A DNA stretch of 64,000 nt from Granulicella sp. S190 (GTDB taxonomy: Bacteria > Acidobacteriota > Terriglobia > Terriglobales > Acidobacteriaceae), in NCBI RefSeq assembly GCF_009766095.1, contig NZ_LMUD01000047.1:1-64000 (forward strand), given 5' to 3'. A program made the position numbers and the translations under genes. Positions 38,744 to 48,279 of this stretch are shown here, piece by piece. Numbering within the stretch: the first letter of the stretch is position 1; each line of letters begins with the position of its first letter. Below the pieces are notes generated by a model. It worked only from the letters and a program-made list of their open reading frames with translations, was not told the origin of the DNA and did no database searches.

Positions 38744-39790
38744 ATGATTCTCGCTGGGGACGTTGGCGGAACGAAGGTTCACCTTGCACTGTACGACTTT
38801 ACCGATGGGCGGCTGCACCCGATCCGCGACCAGAAGTTTCCTGCGCATGAGTTTGCGAGCCTGGACGATGTAGTGAACAAGTTTCTTGCCGGCGATGGCT
38901 CCGATGAAGCTAAAGGAGGCGACATTCTGGCCGCCTGCTTCGGTTGTCCGGGGCCTGTGCGCGATGGACGCATGAAGCTGACGAACCTACCGTGGACGCT
39001 GGATACGCGCGATTTGGTGAAGTCTCTCTCGATTCCCCATATCTCCCTGATCAACGACCTAGAGGCGAACGGCTATGGCATCCCCGAGCTTGCACCGGAG
39101 AGCATCTTTACGTTGCACGAGGGCGATCCGGAGGCTAGTGGACATGCAGGGTTGATGGCTGCGGGGACGGGTCTGGGAGAGGCGTTGCTGATCTGGGATG
39201 GGAAGAAGCATCGTCCGATTCCGTCAGAGGGCGGACACTGTGACTTTGCGGCGCGGACAGACCGCGAGATCGCGCTTCTGCAATATCTGCGCGGTACGTT
39301 GAAGGGTCGCGTGAGCTGGGAGCGGGTCGTCTCCGGTCTGGGGATCAAGAATATCTACGCCTTTCTGCGGGATGTGGAGAAGATCGATGAGCCAACGTGG
39401 CTACGCGACCGCATGACCGAGGAAGACCCGAACGCGGTGATCGGGGAGTGCGCTGAGGATGGTTCGAGCTCATTGTGCTTTGAGACGATGAATCTCTTCG
39501 CGGCAGCTTATGGGGCCGAGGCCGGCAACGTGGTGTTGAAGGTGCTTGCAAACGGGGGGATGTATCTTGGCGGAGGTATCGCTCCGAAGATGCTGAAGAC
39601 GCTGAAGAACGGCAATTTCATGCAGGCGTTTATCGATAAGGGACGGCTTTCGCTTGTACTGGAGTCGGTTCCGGTTCGTGTGATCCTTGACGATACCTGC
39701 GCTTTGCTGGGAGCGGCGGCGTATGCGGAGGCGCGGGCGTCGGAATACTCCGGCTACTCCGAGAGGGCGGCTTCGCTTCAATCCTCGTAG
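38744..39790 (+). CDS. glk: Glucokinase
   Basis: The 348-residue protein starts MILAGDVGGTKVHLALYDF, the phosphate-binding motif of the bacterial glucokinase (Glk, PF02685) family. Further motifs are FGCPGPVRDGRMKLTNLPW, LINDLEANGYG with the catalytic Asp, AAGTGLGEALLIW, and SEGGHCDFAARTDREIALL. It phosphorylates glucose with ATP and so supplies zwf. ATG directly follows the pgl stop. Free glucose could come from the GH15 enzyme encoded upstream. Confidence 0.95.
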   Translation: MILAGDVGGTKVHLALYDFTDGRLHPIRDQKFPAHEFASLDDVVNKFLAGDGSDEAKGGDILAACFGCPGPVRDGRMKLTNLPWTLDTRDLVKSLSIPHISLINDLEANGYGIPELAPESIFTLHEGDPEASGHAGLMAAGTGLGEALLIWDGKKHRPIPSEGGHCDFAARTDREIALLQYLRGTLKGRVSWERVVSGLGIKNIYAFLRDVEKIDEPTWLRDRMTEEDPNAVIGECAEDGSSSLCFETMNLFAAAYGAEAGNVVLKVLANGGMYLGGGIAPKMLKTLKNGNFMQAFIDKGRLSLVLESVPVRVILDDTCALLGAAAYAEARASEYSGYSERAASLQSS

Positions 39791-39913
39791 TTGCGTCGGA
39801 ATGACCTGAAGCGTGGTTGGTGATTATCGCTTTTCCGAGGATTATCTCGTCGTAGTTCCCGGCTTAGTTTTAAGAGGTTTTTTCTCAAGCGGTTATACTG
39901 ATCGCGGATCATC

Positions 39914-40747
39914 TTGTCGATTACACCTATCTCGCCGGTCGAAGTCTCGTCGCAAGAAATTCTCAATGCCTGTTCTCCTTCAGACCAGGTTGCCGACACT
40001 TCGCTGGCAGCGACTCGAGCTCCTGCGCTAGCTGGAGCGCTCGATTTCTCCCGGCGTGCCGATCTGATTGAGATGATGGACCAGCCATGCTCGTATGAGG
40101 AGCTGCGAGCTTGCCTGCACGATATCGCCCGCGTGAACCGACTGACGTTTGCGCAACGGCCTACTCTCGGCTGGCTTGCGGAGCTGGTGGCAGCGCATCC
40201 TGTCTCCGGCGCTCCGCTGCGCATCGTGGATGTTGGCTGCGGCTATGGGGATACGCTGCGAAGGATCGACCGGTGGGCTGCGAAGCGCGGCGTTGCTGTG
40301 ATGCTGACGGGCATCGACCTGAATCCGGATGCGATTCGAGCGGCCCGTGAAGCGACTTCAGCGAATCAGAAGATTGAGTGGCTGGTAGGAGATGCGCTGG
40401 CCGACCACACCAAAGGGCCGATTGACGTCGTGATCTGCTCGCTGCTGACCCACCACTTAACCGATTCGCAGGTGGTGCTGTTTCTTCGCTGGATGGATCA
40501 GACAGCGCGGCGGGGGTGGTTCATCGACGACCTCCATCGCAAACCGGTGCCATACCACCTGTTCCGGTTGTGGGCGCGTCTTTCGAACTGGCATGAGTTT
40601 GTGAAACACGACGGGCCGGTGTCGATCCGACGCAGTTTTGTTGCGGAGGACTGGCAGAGGTTGTGCGCCGGCGCGGAGATCGCTGCGGACACTGTGTCCA
40701 TTACGGAGCATCGACCGGCGCGGCTTTGTGTGGGGCGCATCAAGTAG
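39914..40747 (+). CDS. Class I SAM-dependent methyltransferase
   Basis: The 277-residue frame opens at TTG 39914. TATACT at 39894-39899 is a candidate -10 box and would make a nearly leaderless mRNA. The methyltransferase fold is clear: motif I IVDVGCGYGDTLRRID (near residue 101), acidic end GIDLNPDAIRAA, then VVICSLLTHHLTDSQV. The C-terminal part with RGWFIDDLHRKPVPYHLF resembles methyltransferases found beside polyketide or isoprenoid genes elsewhere, but no such genes are here and the substrate is unknown. The start is uncertain. Confidence 0.82.
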   Translation: MSITPISPVEVSSQEILNACSPSDQVADTSLAATRAPALAGALDFSRRADLIEMMDQPCSYEELRACLHDIARVNRLTFAQRPTLGWLAELVAAHPVSGAPLRIVDVGCGYGDTLRRIDRWAAKRGVAVMLTGIDLNPDAIRAAREATSANQKIEWLVGDALADHTKGPIDVVICSLLTHHLTDSQVVLFLRWMDQTARRGWFIDDLHRKPVPYHLFRLWARLSNWHEFVKHDGPVSIRRSFVAEDWQRLCAGAEIAADTVSITEHRPARLCVGRIK

Positions 40748-40832
40748 GGCGGAACCTGCCATGGGCTAACGGTGTGCCCGCAAGACGGACTCGTGAAGTA
40801 TGAAATTGATCTTTGGTTTTGAGGCCCTTTTC

Positions 40833-43526
40833 ATGTTTGTTCGTACCGCTGTTTCTGCCTTTTTTGCTTTTGCACTTTCTCTTCTCGCAACCCCTGGAGC
40901 TGAGGCACAGCGATTGCCTTCAGGTGTCCATCCCGAACACTACAGTCTTACGATTACGCCGGATTTGAAGAGTGCGACCTTCACTGGCGAAGAGACGATC
41001 GATGTCGTTCTGGATGCGCCTGCCAAGAGCATTACGTTAAATGCGGTGGAGATTAAATTTGGCGAGGTGAAGGCTTACGTTCTGCCGGTTGCCGCTTACT
41101 CTTATGGCAAACTGGGCATCCAACCGAAGCCGCTGAGTCCGCTGGATTCGGACCGGCATCCGCAGATCGCGACGACCATGCTCGATGCGAAGAAAGAGCA
41201 GGCCAGCTTTACGTTTTCTGAAGAGCTGCCTGTGGGCACAGTTACGCTAGCGATTCGATACACGGGGGTGCTGAACGATAAGCTGCGCGGGTTTTATCTT
41301 TCGAAGACGAAAACCCGCAACTACGCGGTGACCCAGTTTGAGCCGACGGATGCGCGGCGGGCGTTTCCCAGCTTCGATGAGCCTTCGCTGAAGGCAACCT
41401 ACGACATTGCGATGGTCGTCGATCGTGGCGATACCGCGATCTCGAACGCGAACATGATCTCGGATCAGGCGGGGCCGATTGCGGGCAAACGTACGCTGCG
41501 GTTTGCGACGACGCCGAAGATGTCGAGTTACCTGGTTGCGTTTCTGGTGGGCGACTTCAAGTGCAGCGAGGGCAAGTCGGATGGCGTGCCGATTCGTGTC
41601 TGCTCGACTCCGGATAAGGTAGGGCTGACGAAGTTTGCGCTGGAGTCGGCGAAGTACGTTCTGCATTATTACGATACTTACTTTGGCATTAAGTACCCGA
41701 TGCCGAAGCTCGATATGGTTGCGCTGCCGGACTTTGAAGCCGGGGCGATGGAGAACTTTGGGTGCATCACCTATCGCGAGGCCGACCTGCTGGTGAATCA
41801 GAGGACGGGAAGTATCACAGGGAAGAAGCAGGTGGCCGTGGTTGTGGCGCATGAGATGGCGCACCAGTGGTTCGGCGATATGGTGACGATGCAGTGGTGG
41901 GACAACCTGTGGCTGAATGAAGGATTCGCGAGCTGGATGGAGACCAAGTCCGTGGCGGTGTGGCATCCGGAGTGGAACTTTCCGCAGGATGATGCCCAGG
42001 AGCTGAACGACACGCTGAACTTCGATGCGACGAAGACCACGCGAGCCATTCGCGCGACGGCGAATACGCCCGATGAGATTAACGAGATGTTCGATGGCAT
42101 CGCATATGGCAAGGCCGGCGCGGTGATCGGCATGGTGGAGAACTACCTGGGGGCGGAGGTGTTTCGCCAGGGGGTGCATAACTACCTGCAAGCTCATCTG
42201 TATGCGAATGCTACTGCGGAGGACTTCTGGGGCGCGCAGACGGCGAACTCGCATCTGCCGGTGGACAAGATCATGTCGAGCTTTGTGACGCAGCCGGGAG
42301 TGCCCCTGTTGACGTTTGCGGAACGGCAAGCGGGAGGTGTGCCGGTGATGCAGAGCCGGTTTTATCTTTCGACCGCCGAGTCCGGTCGTTCCCTCGAAGG
42401 AAGAATGCCGCAGTGGACGGTTCCGGTTTGTTTGAAGACGAATGGGCAGCCGATCTGCCGGGTGCTCGGGAAGGAAGATTCAAGCGTACCGCTGCCGATG
42501 GATATCGGCTTGCCGGTGTTCTATGCCAATGCCGCTGCGAAGGGATACTACCGCACGGCGTACACGCCTGCGCAGTTCAGCGCTATCAATGCGAAGGCAG
42601 AGAGTTCGCTGACTCCGCCGGAGCGGGTGGGTCTGGTGGGTGATCAGTGGGCGCTGGTGCGCTCAGGGCAGGCTTCGGTGGGAGATTACCTTGACCTGGT
42701 GCTGGCACTGAAGGGCGATCCCAACGCGGCCGTACTGGATACGGTGCATGAGGAGCTTAAGAGGATTGATTCGAGTATTGCGAGCGATGAAGATCGCGAT
42801 GAGCTGGCAGCGATACTGAGGCGTGAGTTCGGGCCGGTGTATGTGGGGCTTGGCAGTCCGGCGAAGAAAGAGTCGTTCGACCGCCAACAACTTCGCGGTA
42901 CGTTGTTCGAGCTGCTGGGAGAGGCGCGAGATCCGGCTGTTCTGGCCCAGGCTCAGCGGCTGACGGGGCGGGTCTTCGCGGGGAACAATGCAAAAGACAG
43001 GACGCTGGACCCTACCCTGGTGGATGCAGCGGTGGAGTTGAGCGCTGGCGTAGGGGATGCATCGCTGTACGATAAGCTACTGGCGGTGAGCAGGAACTCC
43101 GGGGATCCGGCGCAGCAGACGGCTGCCCTGGGACTGCTGGCGAGGTTTCGCGACTCCTCCCTGGTAAGCCGCACGCTCGACCTGATCGCCTCGGGGGAGA
43201 TTCGCAACCAGGATAGCTGGACCATGCTGACGACGCTTCTGCGTAACCGCGAGACACGCGACCAGGCGTGGGAGTACGTGCGACATCACTGGGAGAGGGT
43301 GCAGGCTCAACTGACGGTGTCTTCGGGGGCCGAGGTGGTGGGCGCGACAGGATCCTTCTGCACGGTGAAGCGACGCGAAGAGGTGGATGAATTCTTCTCC
43401 GTCCACAAGGTGGAGGCTGCGGAACGGACCCTTGCCAAGGCGGTTGACAGCATCAACGATTGCATCGAGCTGCGGGCAGTTCAGGAGCCGAAGCTTCATG
43501 CCTGGTTGAAGCTGCAGGCGAAGTGA
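40833..43526 (+). CDS. Secreted M1-family aminopeptidase
   Basis: I prefer ATG 40833, with GAGG eight bases before it, because it gives a clean signal peptide (MFVRTAVSAFFAFALSLLAT, cleavage after AEA). An in-frame ATG at 40800 adds 11 residues. The 897-residue product has the exopeptidase GAMENFG motif (near residue 304), the zinc site HEMAHQWFGD (near 339) and NEGFASWME with the third zinc ligand, followed by an ERAP1-like C-terminal domain. It cleaves N-terminal residues from peptides outside the cytoplasm. It appears monocistronic. Confidence 0.95.
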   Translation: MFVRTAVSAFFAFALSLLATPGAEAQRLPSGVHPEHYSLTITPDLKSATFTGEETIDVVLDAPAKSITLNAVEIKFGEVKAYVLPVAAYSYGKLGIQPKPLSPLDSDRHPQIATTMLDAKKEQASFTFSEELPVGTVTLAIRYTGVLNDKLRGFYLSKTKTRNYAVTQFEPTDARRAFPSFDEPSLKATYDIAMVVDRGDTAISNANMISDQAGPIAGKRTLRFATTPKMSSYLVAFLVGDFKCSEGKSDGVPIRVCSTPDKVGLTKFALESAKYVLHYYDTYFGIKYPMPKLDMVALPDFEAGAMENFGCITYREADLLVNQRTGSITGKKQVAVVVAHEMAHQWFGDMVTMQWWDNLWLNEGFASWMETKSVAVWHPEWNFPQDDAQELNDTLNFDATKTTRAIRATANTPDEINEMFDGIAYGKAGAVIGMVENYLGAEVFRQGVHNYLQAHLYANATAEDFWGAQTANSHLPVDKIMSSFVTQPGVPLLTFAERQAGGVPVMQSRFYLSTAESGRSLEGRMPQWTVPVCLKTNGQPICRVLGKEDSSVPLPMDIGLPVFYANAAAKGYYRTAYTPAQFSAINAKAESSLTPPERVGLVGDQWALVRSGQASVGDYLDLVLALKGDPNAAVLDTVHEELKRIDSSIASDEDRDELAAILRREFGPVYVGLGSPAKKESFDRQQLRGTLFELLGEARDPAVLAQAQRLTGRVFAGNNAKDRTLDPTLVDAAVELSAGVGDASLYDKLLAVSRNSGDPAQQTAALGLLARFRDSSLVSRTLDLIASGEIRNQDSWTMLTTLLRNRETRDQAWEYVRHHWERVQAQLTVSSGAEVVGATGSFCTVKRREEVDEFFSVHKVEAAERTLAKAVDSINDCIELRAVQEPKLHAWLKLQAK

Positions 43527-43722
43527 GCTGTGCAACTTAAGTATCCGCAGGTCAACACATAGTTGAGGGAGGCACCTGTTGTTCCGCGTCCAGGGCCAAG
43601 TCCTTTGTGCCATATCGGGAGGTGGATCGAAGAGGGCGAGGAGAGAAGCGGGCAGAGCTTTGTGGATGGGCAGGGAATCGACAGAGTACCCGAAAGTGTT
43701 AGGAAGTGGAAGGCATTCTGCG

Positions 43723-43751
43723 TTGACTTTCAACTTTTGTAACGGTACCTT
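43723..43751 (+). promoter_or_regulatory. Candidate promoter of the sorting-signal/exosortase genes
   Basis: TTGACT (43723-43728) matches the -35 consensus at five of six positions, with TACCTT (43746-43751) at a 17-bp spacing as a weak -10. The small sorting-signal gene starts 18 bp later. Otherwise the gap 43527-43768 shows purine-rich sequence and no gene. Confidence 0.35.
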
Positions 43752-43768
43752 CCCAATTGAGGACACCA

Positions 43769-43969
43769 ATGAAAAAAACCTGTCTAGTAGTCGCTTGCAT
43801 CGCTCTCCTCTCCTCCGTCGCGCTCCCTTTGTACGGTCAGGTTGATACCGGCGGTTGTGTGAACTCTCCAGAAAATCCAACAGCTATTCTTGCCGTTGTA
43901 GGCTCAGCCGGTGCATTTTTCGTCTCAGTTCGTGCCCGCATCAAGGCTCGTCGCAGCTCGTCCAAGTAA
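43769..43969 (+). CDS. Tiny exported protein with PEP-CTERM-like exosortase sorting signal
   Basis: GAGG lies eight bases before ATG 43769, so I start there and not at an upstream TTG. The 66-residue protein has a signal peptide (MKKTCLVVACIALLSSVALP, cleaved about LYGQ), only about seven residues of mature spacer (VDTGGCVN), and then a tripartite C-terminal signal: SPENPTAI, a hydrophobic helix (LAVVGSAGAFFVSV) and a basic tail (RARIKARRSSSK). The exosortase encoded 60 bp downstream is the evident processing enzyme. I recall PExPT-type small proteins paired with exosortases in Acidobacteria. After cleavage almost nothing would remain of the mature part except one Cys, which is striking. Confidence 0.82.
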   Translation: MKKTCLVVACIALLSSVALPLYGQVDTGGCVNSPENPTAILAVVGSAGAFFVSVRARIKARRSSSK

Positions 43970-44029
43970 GACTGTATTGGGATCGGCCACCTAACACTCT
44001 CCTGGTGCGCTGTCCGGATTGAAACCTGA

Positions 44030-45688
44030 ATGCCAACTTTACCTGCAAGCGCTGAAGTCAGCCCACTCCAATCGGCTGGAGCGGAAGGGATAGGCTTGTC
44101 CCGAGCCGCAGGACTTGCTGCGTTGATCGCGGTCCTCGGCCTGTGTACAGTCGCCTCGACGGTGAATGCGTTGTGGTTTCTGTGGACTACGGACGCGCTT
44201 AAGTCGATCGGTATGTTCATCCCGCTGGTCAGCTTTGTGCTGGTGCTGCGGGCGTGGCGTTCGCTTGGGTGGGAGACAGAGGGCAGCTGGTGGGGACTCG
44301 TCGTGCTGGTGGTTACGGCTGCGGTGGTTCATGTTCGCGATCAGGCGATTCTGGTGTTTGTTTTTTCTCCGAAGTGGTCGGTCTATATCCCTCCTCACTC
44401 GCTGGTGGCTTTTGCGTACGGGGCTGGGGTCGTGCTGCTGTTTGGCGGAACACGCTTGTTTCGTGCGGCACTGTTTCCGCTGATTCTTCTCTGGTTCGTC
44501 AATCCGATTCCTCACATCTTCAACGTATTCGTCGATCTGCCGTTGCAGCGTGCCTCGGCGCATGTGGCGCGTGGGTTTGCGATGGCGTTGGGCCAGCCGC
44601 TGAGCCCGGACCAGTTGCGGCTAATGTTCACGCCGCAGTTCGGCATGTTTATCGCTCCGGGATGCAACGGCATTCGCGGAGCCGTTACGATGGGCTTCAT
44701 CGCACTGATTGCCGGCTACGTCTATCGCTTCCGCTGGTATGCCCATGCCGGGGTTGTTGCCGGCGCGGTTCTGCTCGGGTACGTCTTCAACTTTGCTCGG
44801 CTCTGCATTCTGGTTCTGTACTACCTGGTTGCATTGCGCTTCCCTTCGCTGCAAAACAAGGCAGAGATGGGGGATTATGTTATTGGCGCCTGCCTCTTTC
44901 TTCTTGGTACTTTCCTGTTGTTCCATGTCGTCCGCCGGCTGAGCGAATCGCCTGACCAGATCAAGCCTCCTGTGCTGTCTTCTTTGTCTACCGGCGCGAG
45001 TGCGGGATCCTCCTTCTATTTGCGCTTTGCGGGAATGCTGGCGCTGGTGTTGTTCAGCGGCTATGGGGTCGCACGCGCCTATGTGCAGACGCATAGCGGT
45101 AGCTACGCCGCCGAAAGAAAGATCGAACAAGATGCGCCGGGTCAGTTCCCTGCACAGATCGGGAGCTACCGCCTGACGCGCATGTGGAATGAGAACATGT
45201 TCGCTGGCCCATTGATCTTTCATTGGGCGGAGTACACTCCAGCCGATGGAGGAACTCCTATCGCGGTTGGCGTGTCTCCTGTGCTGGGCTCGCACGACAC
45301 GCTGATCTGCCACTCCGCGCGTGGAGAGGATCCGATCTGGCGGGATCAGCTTACGATTCCTACCGCCTCAGAACCGATCAGCTTTTCCGGCTCTCTGTTC
45401 AACGATGGCGCTACGCAGTCTCTGGAGGCGACTACTATCTGTAACGGAGGCTCCTGCGGAGAGTACTCCAGCGACCGTACTCACTTCGGATTCGTCTACA
45501 GCAAGCCCACTTCGCACTCTCTCCTATCGCAAGATGTCCAGCGGCCGATCCCGATCCTGTTGAAGGTAGAGACGACCAATACGACGCTGCCGGCGGAGAA
45601 GGCTCGCCAGCAGATGACAGCAGCTCTTCGTTCGTTCCTTGCCTCGGCCGATCTGGCCGGTCTTACGCAACCTTACCGCCGGCAATAA
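44030..45688 (+). CDS. Exosortase with C-terminal EpsI-like extension
   Basis: The N-terminal ~330 residues are a polytopic exosortase/archaeosortase: the catalytic Cys is in APGCNGIRGAVTMGF (near residue 211) and the conserved Arg is in YVFNFARLCILVLYYL (near 256). The third family residue, a His normally in the following helix, is not obvious. The equivalent stretch reads LQNKAEMGDYVIGACLF, and the only nearby His is in LLFHVVRR (near 297). The periplasmic C-terminal ~190 residues resemble EpsI-type companions of exosortases (FPAQIGSYRL, then H-D-T-L-I-C-H). Exosortases cleave PEP-CTERM-like signals and may attach the product to polysaccharide or lipid. Its likely substrate is encoded immediately upstream. 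Confidence 0.88.
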   Translation: MPTLPASAEVSPLQSAGAEGIGLSRAAGLAALIAVLGLCTVASTVNALWFLWTTDALKSIGMFIPLVSFVLVLRAWRSLGWETEGSWWGLVVLVVTAAVVHVRDQAILVFVFSPKWSVYIPPHSLVAFAYGAGVVLLFGGTRLFRAALFPLILLWFVNPIPHIFNVFVDLPLQRASAHVARGFAMALGQPLSPDQLRLMFTPQFGMFIAPGCNGIRGAVTMGFIALIAGYVYRFRWYAHAGVVAGAVLLGYVFNFARLCILVLYYLVALRFPSLQNKAEMGDYVIGACLFLLGTFLLFHVVRRLSESPDQIKPPVLSSLSTGASAGSSFYLRFAGMLALVLFSGYGVARAYVQTHSGSYAAERKIEQDAPGQFPAQIGSYRLTRMWNENMFAGPLIFHWAEYTPADGGTPIAVGVSPVLGSHDTLICHSARGEDPIWRDQLTIPTASEPISFSGSLFNDGATQSLEATTICNGGSCGEYSSDRTHFGFVYSKPTSHSLLSQDVQRPIPILLKVETTNTTLPAEKARQQMTAALRSFLASADLAGLTQPYRRQ

Positions 45689-45721
45689 CTGCGGTCACCC
45701 TTCGATCTTCCTGGCCCCTTC

Positions 45722-47683
45722 GTGAACTTATTCTTACGCAGCTATCAGAGACTTTGCATCGCGGCGATGGCCGGTGCCCTGGCCTGTTCGCTCGCTGGAT
45801 GCGGCGGTGGGACGACTGCTGTAACTCCTCCGCCTGTCACGCCGCCACCTGTAACACCGCCGCCAGTGACTCCACCGCCTGTTACACCTCCCCCTGTGAC
45901 TCCGCCTCCAGTCACCCCTGGTTCGGGCGTGAGCTTTACCGGAACGGCGATGGCAGGTAAAGCTCCAATTGTTGGAGCGACCGTACAGCTTTACGCGGCC
46001 GGGACTACAGGAAATGGATCAGCTTCCACGGCGTTGCTTACCAGTACGCTGACTACAGATGCGGCTGGAGGCTTTACGGCTCCGGCTGGTTACACATGCC
46101 CGCTGACGAGCTCGCAAGTTTATGTAGTAGTTCATGGGGGGCAGGTAGGTACTGCTGCCGATAATCCAGCCATTACGCTGACTAGCGCACTGGGAGCTTG
46201 CGGCGATATCGCAGCTTCGTCCTCGTTTGTCGTCAACGAGGTCACGACGGCGGCGAGTGCCTGGGGTCTTGCACAGTTCTTTGGTGCCGATGCCAATCTG
46301 GGGGCGACTTCAACGAACGCCCAGGGGCTGGCCAATGCGGTGGCCACGGTTGCGAATCTTGCTGATCTCACAAAGGGATCTTCGCCGGGTGCGGCATTTC
46401 CAAACACGGGTTCCTCCCCAGCTGCGAAGATCAATGCTGCCGCCGATCTGCTGAACAACTGTACGGGTGCAGCCTCAGGTTGCGCTGCGCTCTTTTCCGC
46501 AACGACACCGAGCGGTGGGACGGCTCCTGCCAACACGCTCGATGCTGCGCTGAATCTTGTGCGCAACCCCGGAAGCAATGTAGCTGTGTTGTGGGCGCAG
46601 CTGTCTGCGCCTACCGCGCCTTTTACGCCTCTGCCTACTGCTGAGCCCGCGGACTGGACGCTCCTCATCAACTACGGCGGAGGTGGGATCAAGCAAAGTA
46701 CGCTGACGAGTAGTGGAAGTTCGCCGTCAGGTCTTGGCGTGGATGCAGGCGGTAATATCTGGGTCGCTAACTACGGTGGTGTCGTCTCGAAGTTCTCACC
46801 GACGGGAGCGCCATTGTTTCCGGCCGGCATTACCTCTGGGGGTCTGTACGACTCGGATGCGCTAGCGGTCGACGCGGAGGGCGATGCGTGGGTTCCCAAC
46901 GACGGAAGTCCCGGAGTCAATGGCGGCTTCGGTACGGTAACGGAGCTGAGCTCAGCGGGACAGCCTATCTCCGGCACGACGGGATACTCGACTGGAGGGA
47001 TCAACTATCCTACGTCGATTGCGATCGATACCAATGGAACAGTGTGGGTGCCAAACTATGGGAACTCGACGATCACGTTGCTCTCAAGTACCGGCCAGCC
47101 GTTGTCGGGCGCGACGGGATACGCCTCGAAGCAGTTCAGCTTCCCAGTAGCCGTCGCGATCGATGCGAACCATGACGGCTGGGTGGCAAACACCAGCAAC
47201 GATACGGTCAGCAAGGTCTCCGCTGACGGCACCCAGGTGACCAGCTATGCCTGCTGCCTTGGGCCGGATGGCATCGCCGTCGATCAGCGCGGTTTTGTAT
47301 GGGTAGCAAATGAGCGCGGCAACAGCATCAGCGAGCTGGCTAACGATGGAACTATCGTTTCCAGTGGCTACAGCGACAACAAGGCGAGTATCTTTGCGCC
47401 TCAAGGGCTGGCTATCGATGGATCGGGTCACGTCTGGATCGCGAATCTGCATGGTCCGTCGATCACAGAGCTGGCAGGATCGACTGCTGCTTCGCCGGGG
47501 CAGATTCTTTCGCCGACCGCCGGTTATGCGGCGGACTCCGGTTTCACCGAGGCGTTCGCCATCGTGGTGGATGCCAGCGGCAATCTGTGGGTGACTGACT
47601 TCAACAACAATACTCTTTCAGAGATCGTTGGGTTGGCGACGCCGGTAAAGACTCCTGCGCTGGGGCCGCCTCAGACGCCCTAG
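45722..47683 (+). CDS. Lipoprotein with Pro-rich stalk and NHL/Vgb-type propeller
   Basis: The frame starts at GTG 45722 and encodes a lipoprotein signal with lipobox LAGC (Cys near residue 27), then six tandem PPPVTP-type hexapeptides (about residues 36-68) forming a rigid stalk. A carboxypeptidase-regulatory-like domain (GTAMAGKAPIVGATVQLYA) follows, and then five or six beta-propeller blades of the pattern SxIAIDxxGxVWVxNxxxxTI. It should stand on the outer face of a membrane. It begins 33 bp after the exosortase gene, suggesting co-transcription. Blades of this type bind partners or ligands; no catalytic site is recognised. Confidence 0.85.
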   Translation: MNLFLRSYQRLCIAAMAGALACSLAGCGGGTTAVTPPPVTPPPVTPPPVTPPPVTPPPVTPPPVTPGSGVSFTGTAMAGKAPIVGATVQLYAAGTTGNGSASTALLTSTLTTDAAGGFTAPAGYTCPLTSSQVYVVVHGGQVGTAADNPAITLTSALGACGDIAASSSFVVNEVTTAASAWGLAQFFGADANLGATSTNAQGLANAVATVANLADLTKGSSPGAAFPNTGSSPAAKINAAADLLNNCTGAASGCAALFSATTPSGGTAPANTLDAALNLVRNPGSNVAVLWAQLSAPTAPFTPLPTAEPADWTLLINYGGGGIKQSTLTSSGSSPSGLGVDAGGNIWVANYGGVVSKFSPTGAPLFPAGITSGGLYDSDALAVDAEGDAWVPNDGSPGVNGGFGTVTELSSAGQPISGTTGYSTGGINYPTSIAIDTNGTVWVPNYGNSTITLLSSTGQPLSGATGYASKQFSFPVAVAIDANHDGWVANTSNDTVSKVSADGTQVTSYACCLGPDGIAVDQRGFVWVANERGNSISELANDGTIVSSGYSDNKASIFAPQGLAIDGSGHVWIANLHGPSITELAGSTAASPGQILSPTAGYAADSGFTEAFAIVVDASGNLWVTDFNNNTLSEIVGLATPVKTPALGPPQTP

Positions 47684-47698
47684 CTTTCGAGTGGTGCG

Positions 47699-48208
47699 CT
47701 AGCTGAGGAGCAGTCGCTTTTCGTAACAAAAGAAACGCAGGCCGGGCCGAAACTCAAGGCCGATCTCTCCGGCGAGCAAGTACCCCAGCTTGGGAAAGAG
47801 CCGCTGCGTGGCTTCGTTCTGCGTATTGGTATCGACACGCAGCACGGTGATGCCGCGGTCGAGTGCGACCTCTTCTGCTTTTTGCATCAAAGCTCCGGCT
47901 ACTCCGAGTCCACGAGATGCGGGATCGACGGCCAGCCGATGGACTACGATCGCAGGTTCGTGGATGTCCCAACCCACCTGAAGGTAGTCGGACTCTTGAT
48001 CCATGGTAATCGCGGCTACACCGGCGATGCGATCATCTTCCGCGGCGACCCATAACTGCTTCAGGTCAATGTCCCGCTGAAAGACAGCGTCGTTAGGATA
48101 GGTGTCGTCCCACTGTAGGTTTCCTTCTGCGCGCATCAGGGGGACGATGCGTCGCATCAAGTCCATCAGCGCCGCAAGATCATCGCATGTGGCAAGCCGA
48201 ATCTGCAT
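47699..48208 (-). CDS. GNAT-family N-acetyltransferase
   Basis: The 169-residue protein has the GNAT fold: IRLATCDDLAALMDLMRRI at the start, WVAAEDDRIAGVAAI on strand 3-4, the acetyl-CoA loop VHRLAVDPASRGLGVAGALM (Q/RxxGxG/A form), and a late NEATQRLFPKLGYLLAGEIG. Acceptor unknown. It is convergent with the lipoprotein gene, 15 bp between stops. Confidence 0.9.
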   Translation of the reverse strand: MQIRLATCDDLAALMDLMRRIVPLMRAEGNLQWDDTYPNDAVFQRDIDLKQLWVAAEDDRIAGVAAITMDQESDYLQVGWDIHEPAIVVHRLAVDPASRGLGVAGALMQKAEEVALDRGITVLRVDTNTQNEATQRLFPKLGYLLAGEIGLEFRPGLRFFCYEKRLLLS

Positions 48209-48279
48209 CGTCTTTCCAGCGTATCAGGAGCACTGGAGCGACGGGACGCGCGGAGACAACGCGCGCGGCGGCGATTGCA

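Noticed and set aside
41247-42329. 360-residue minus-strand frame opposite the aminopeptidase gene
   Set aside because: The zinc site and GAMEN motif lie on the plus strand in the same interval; the antisense protein is Arg/His-rich without domains.
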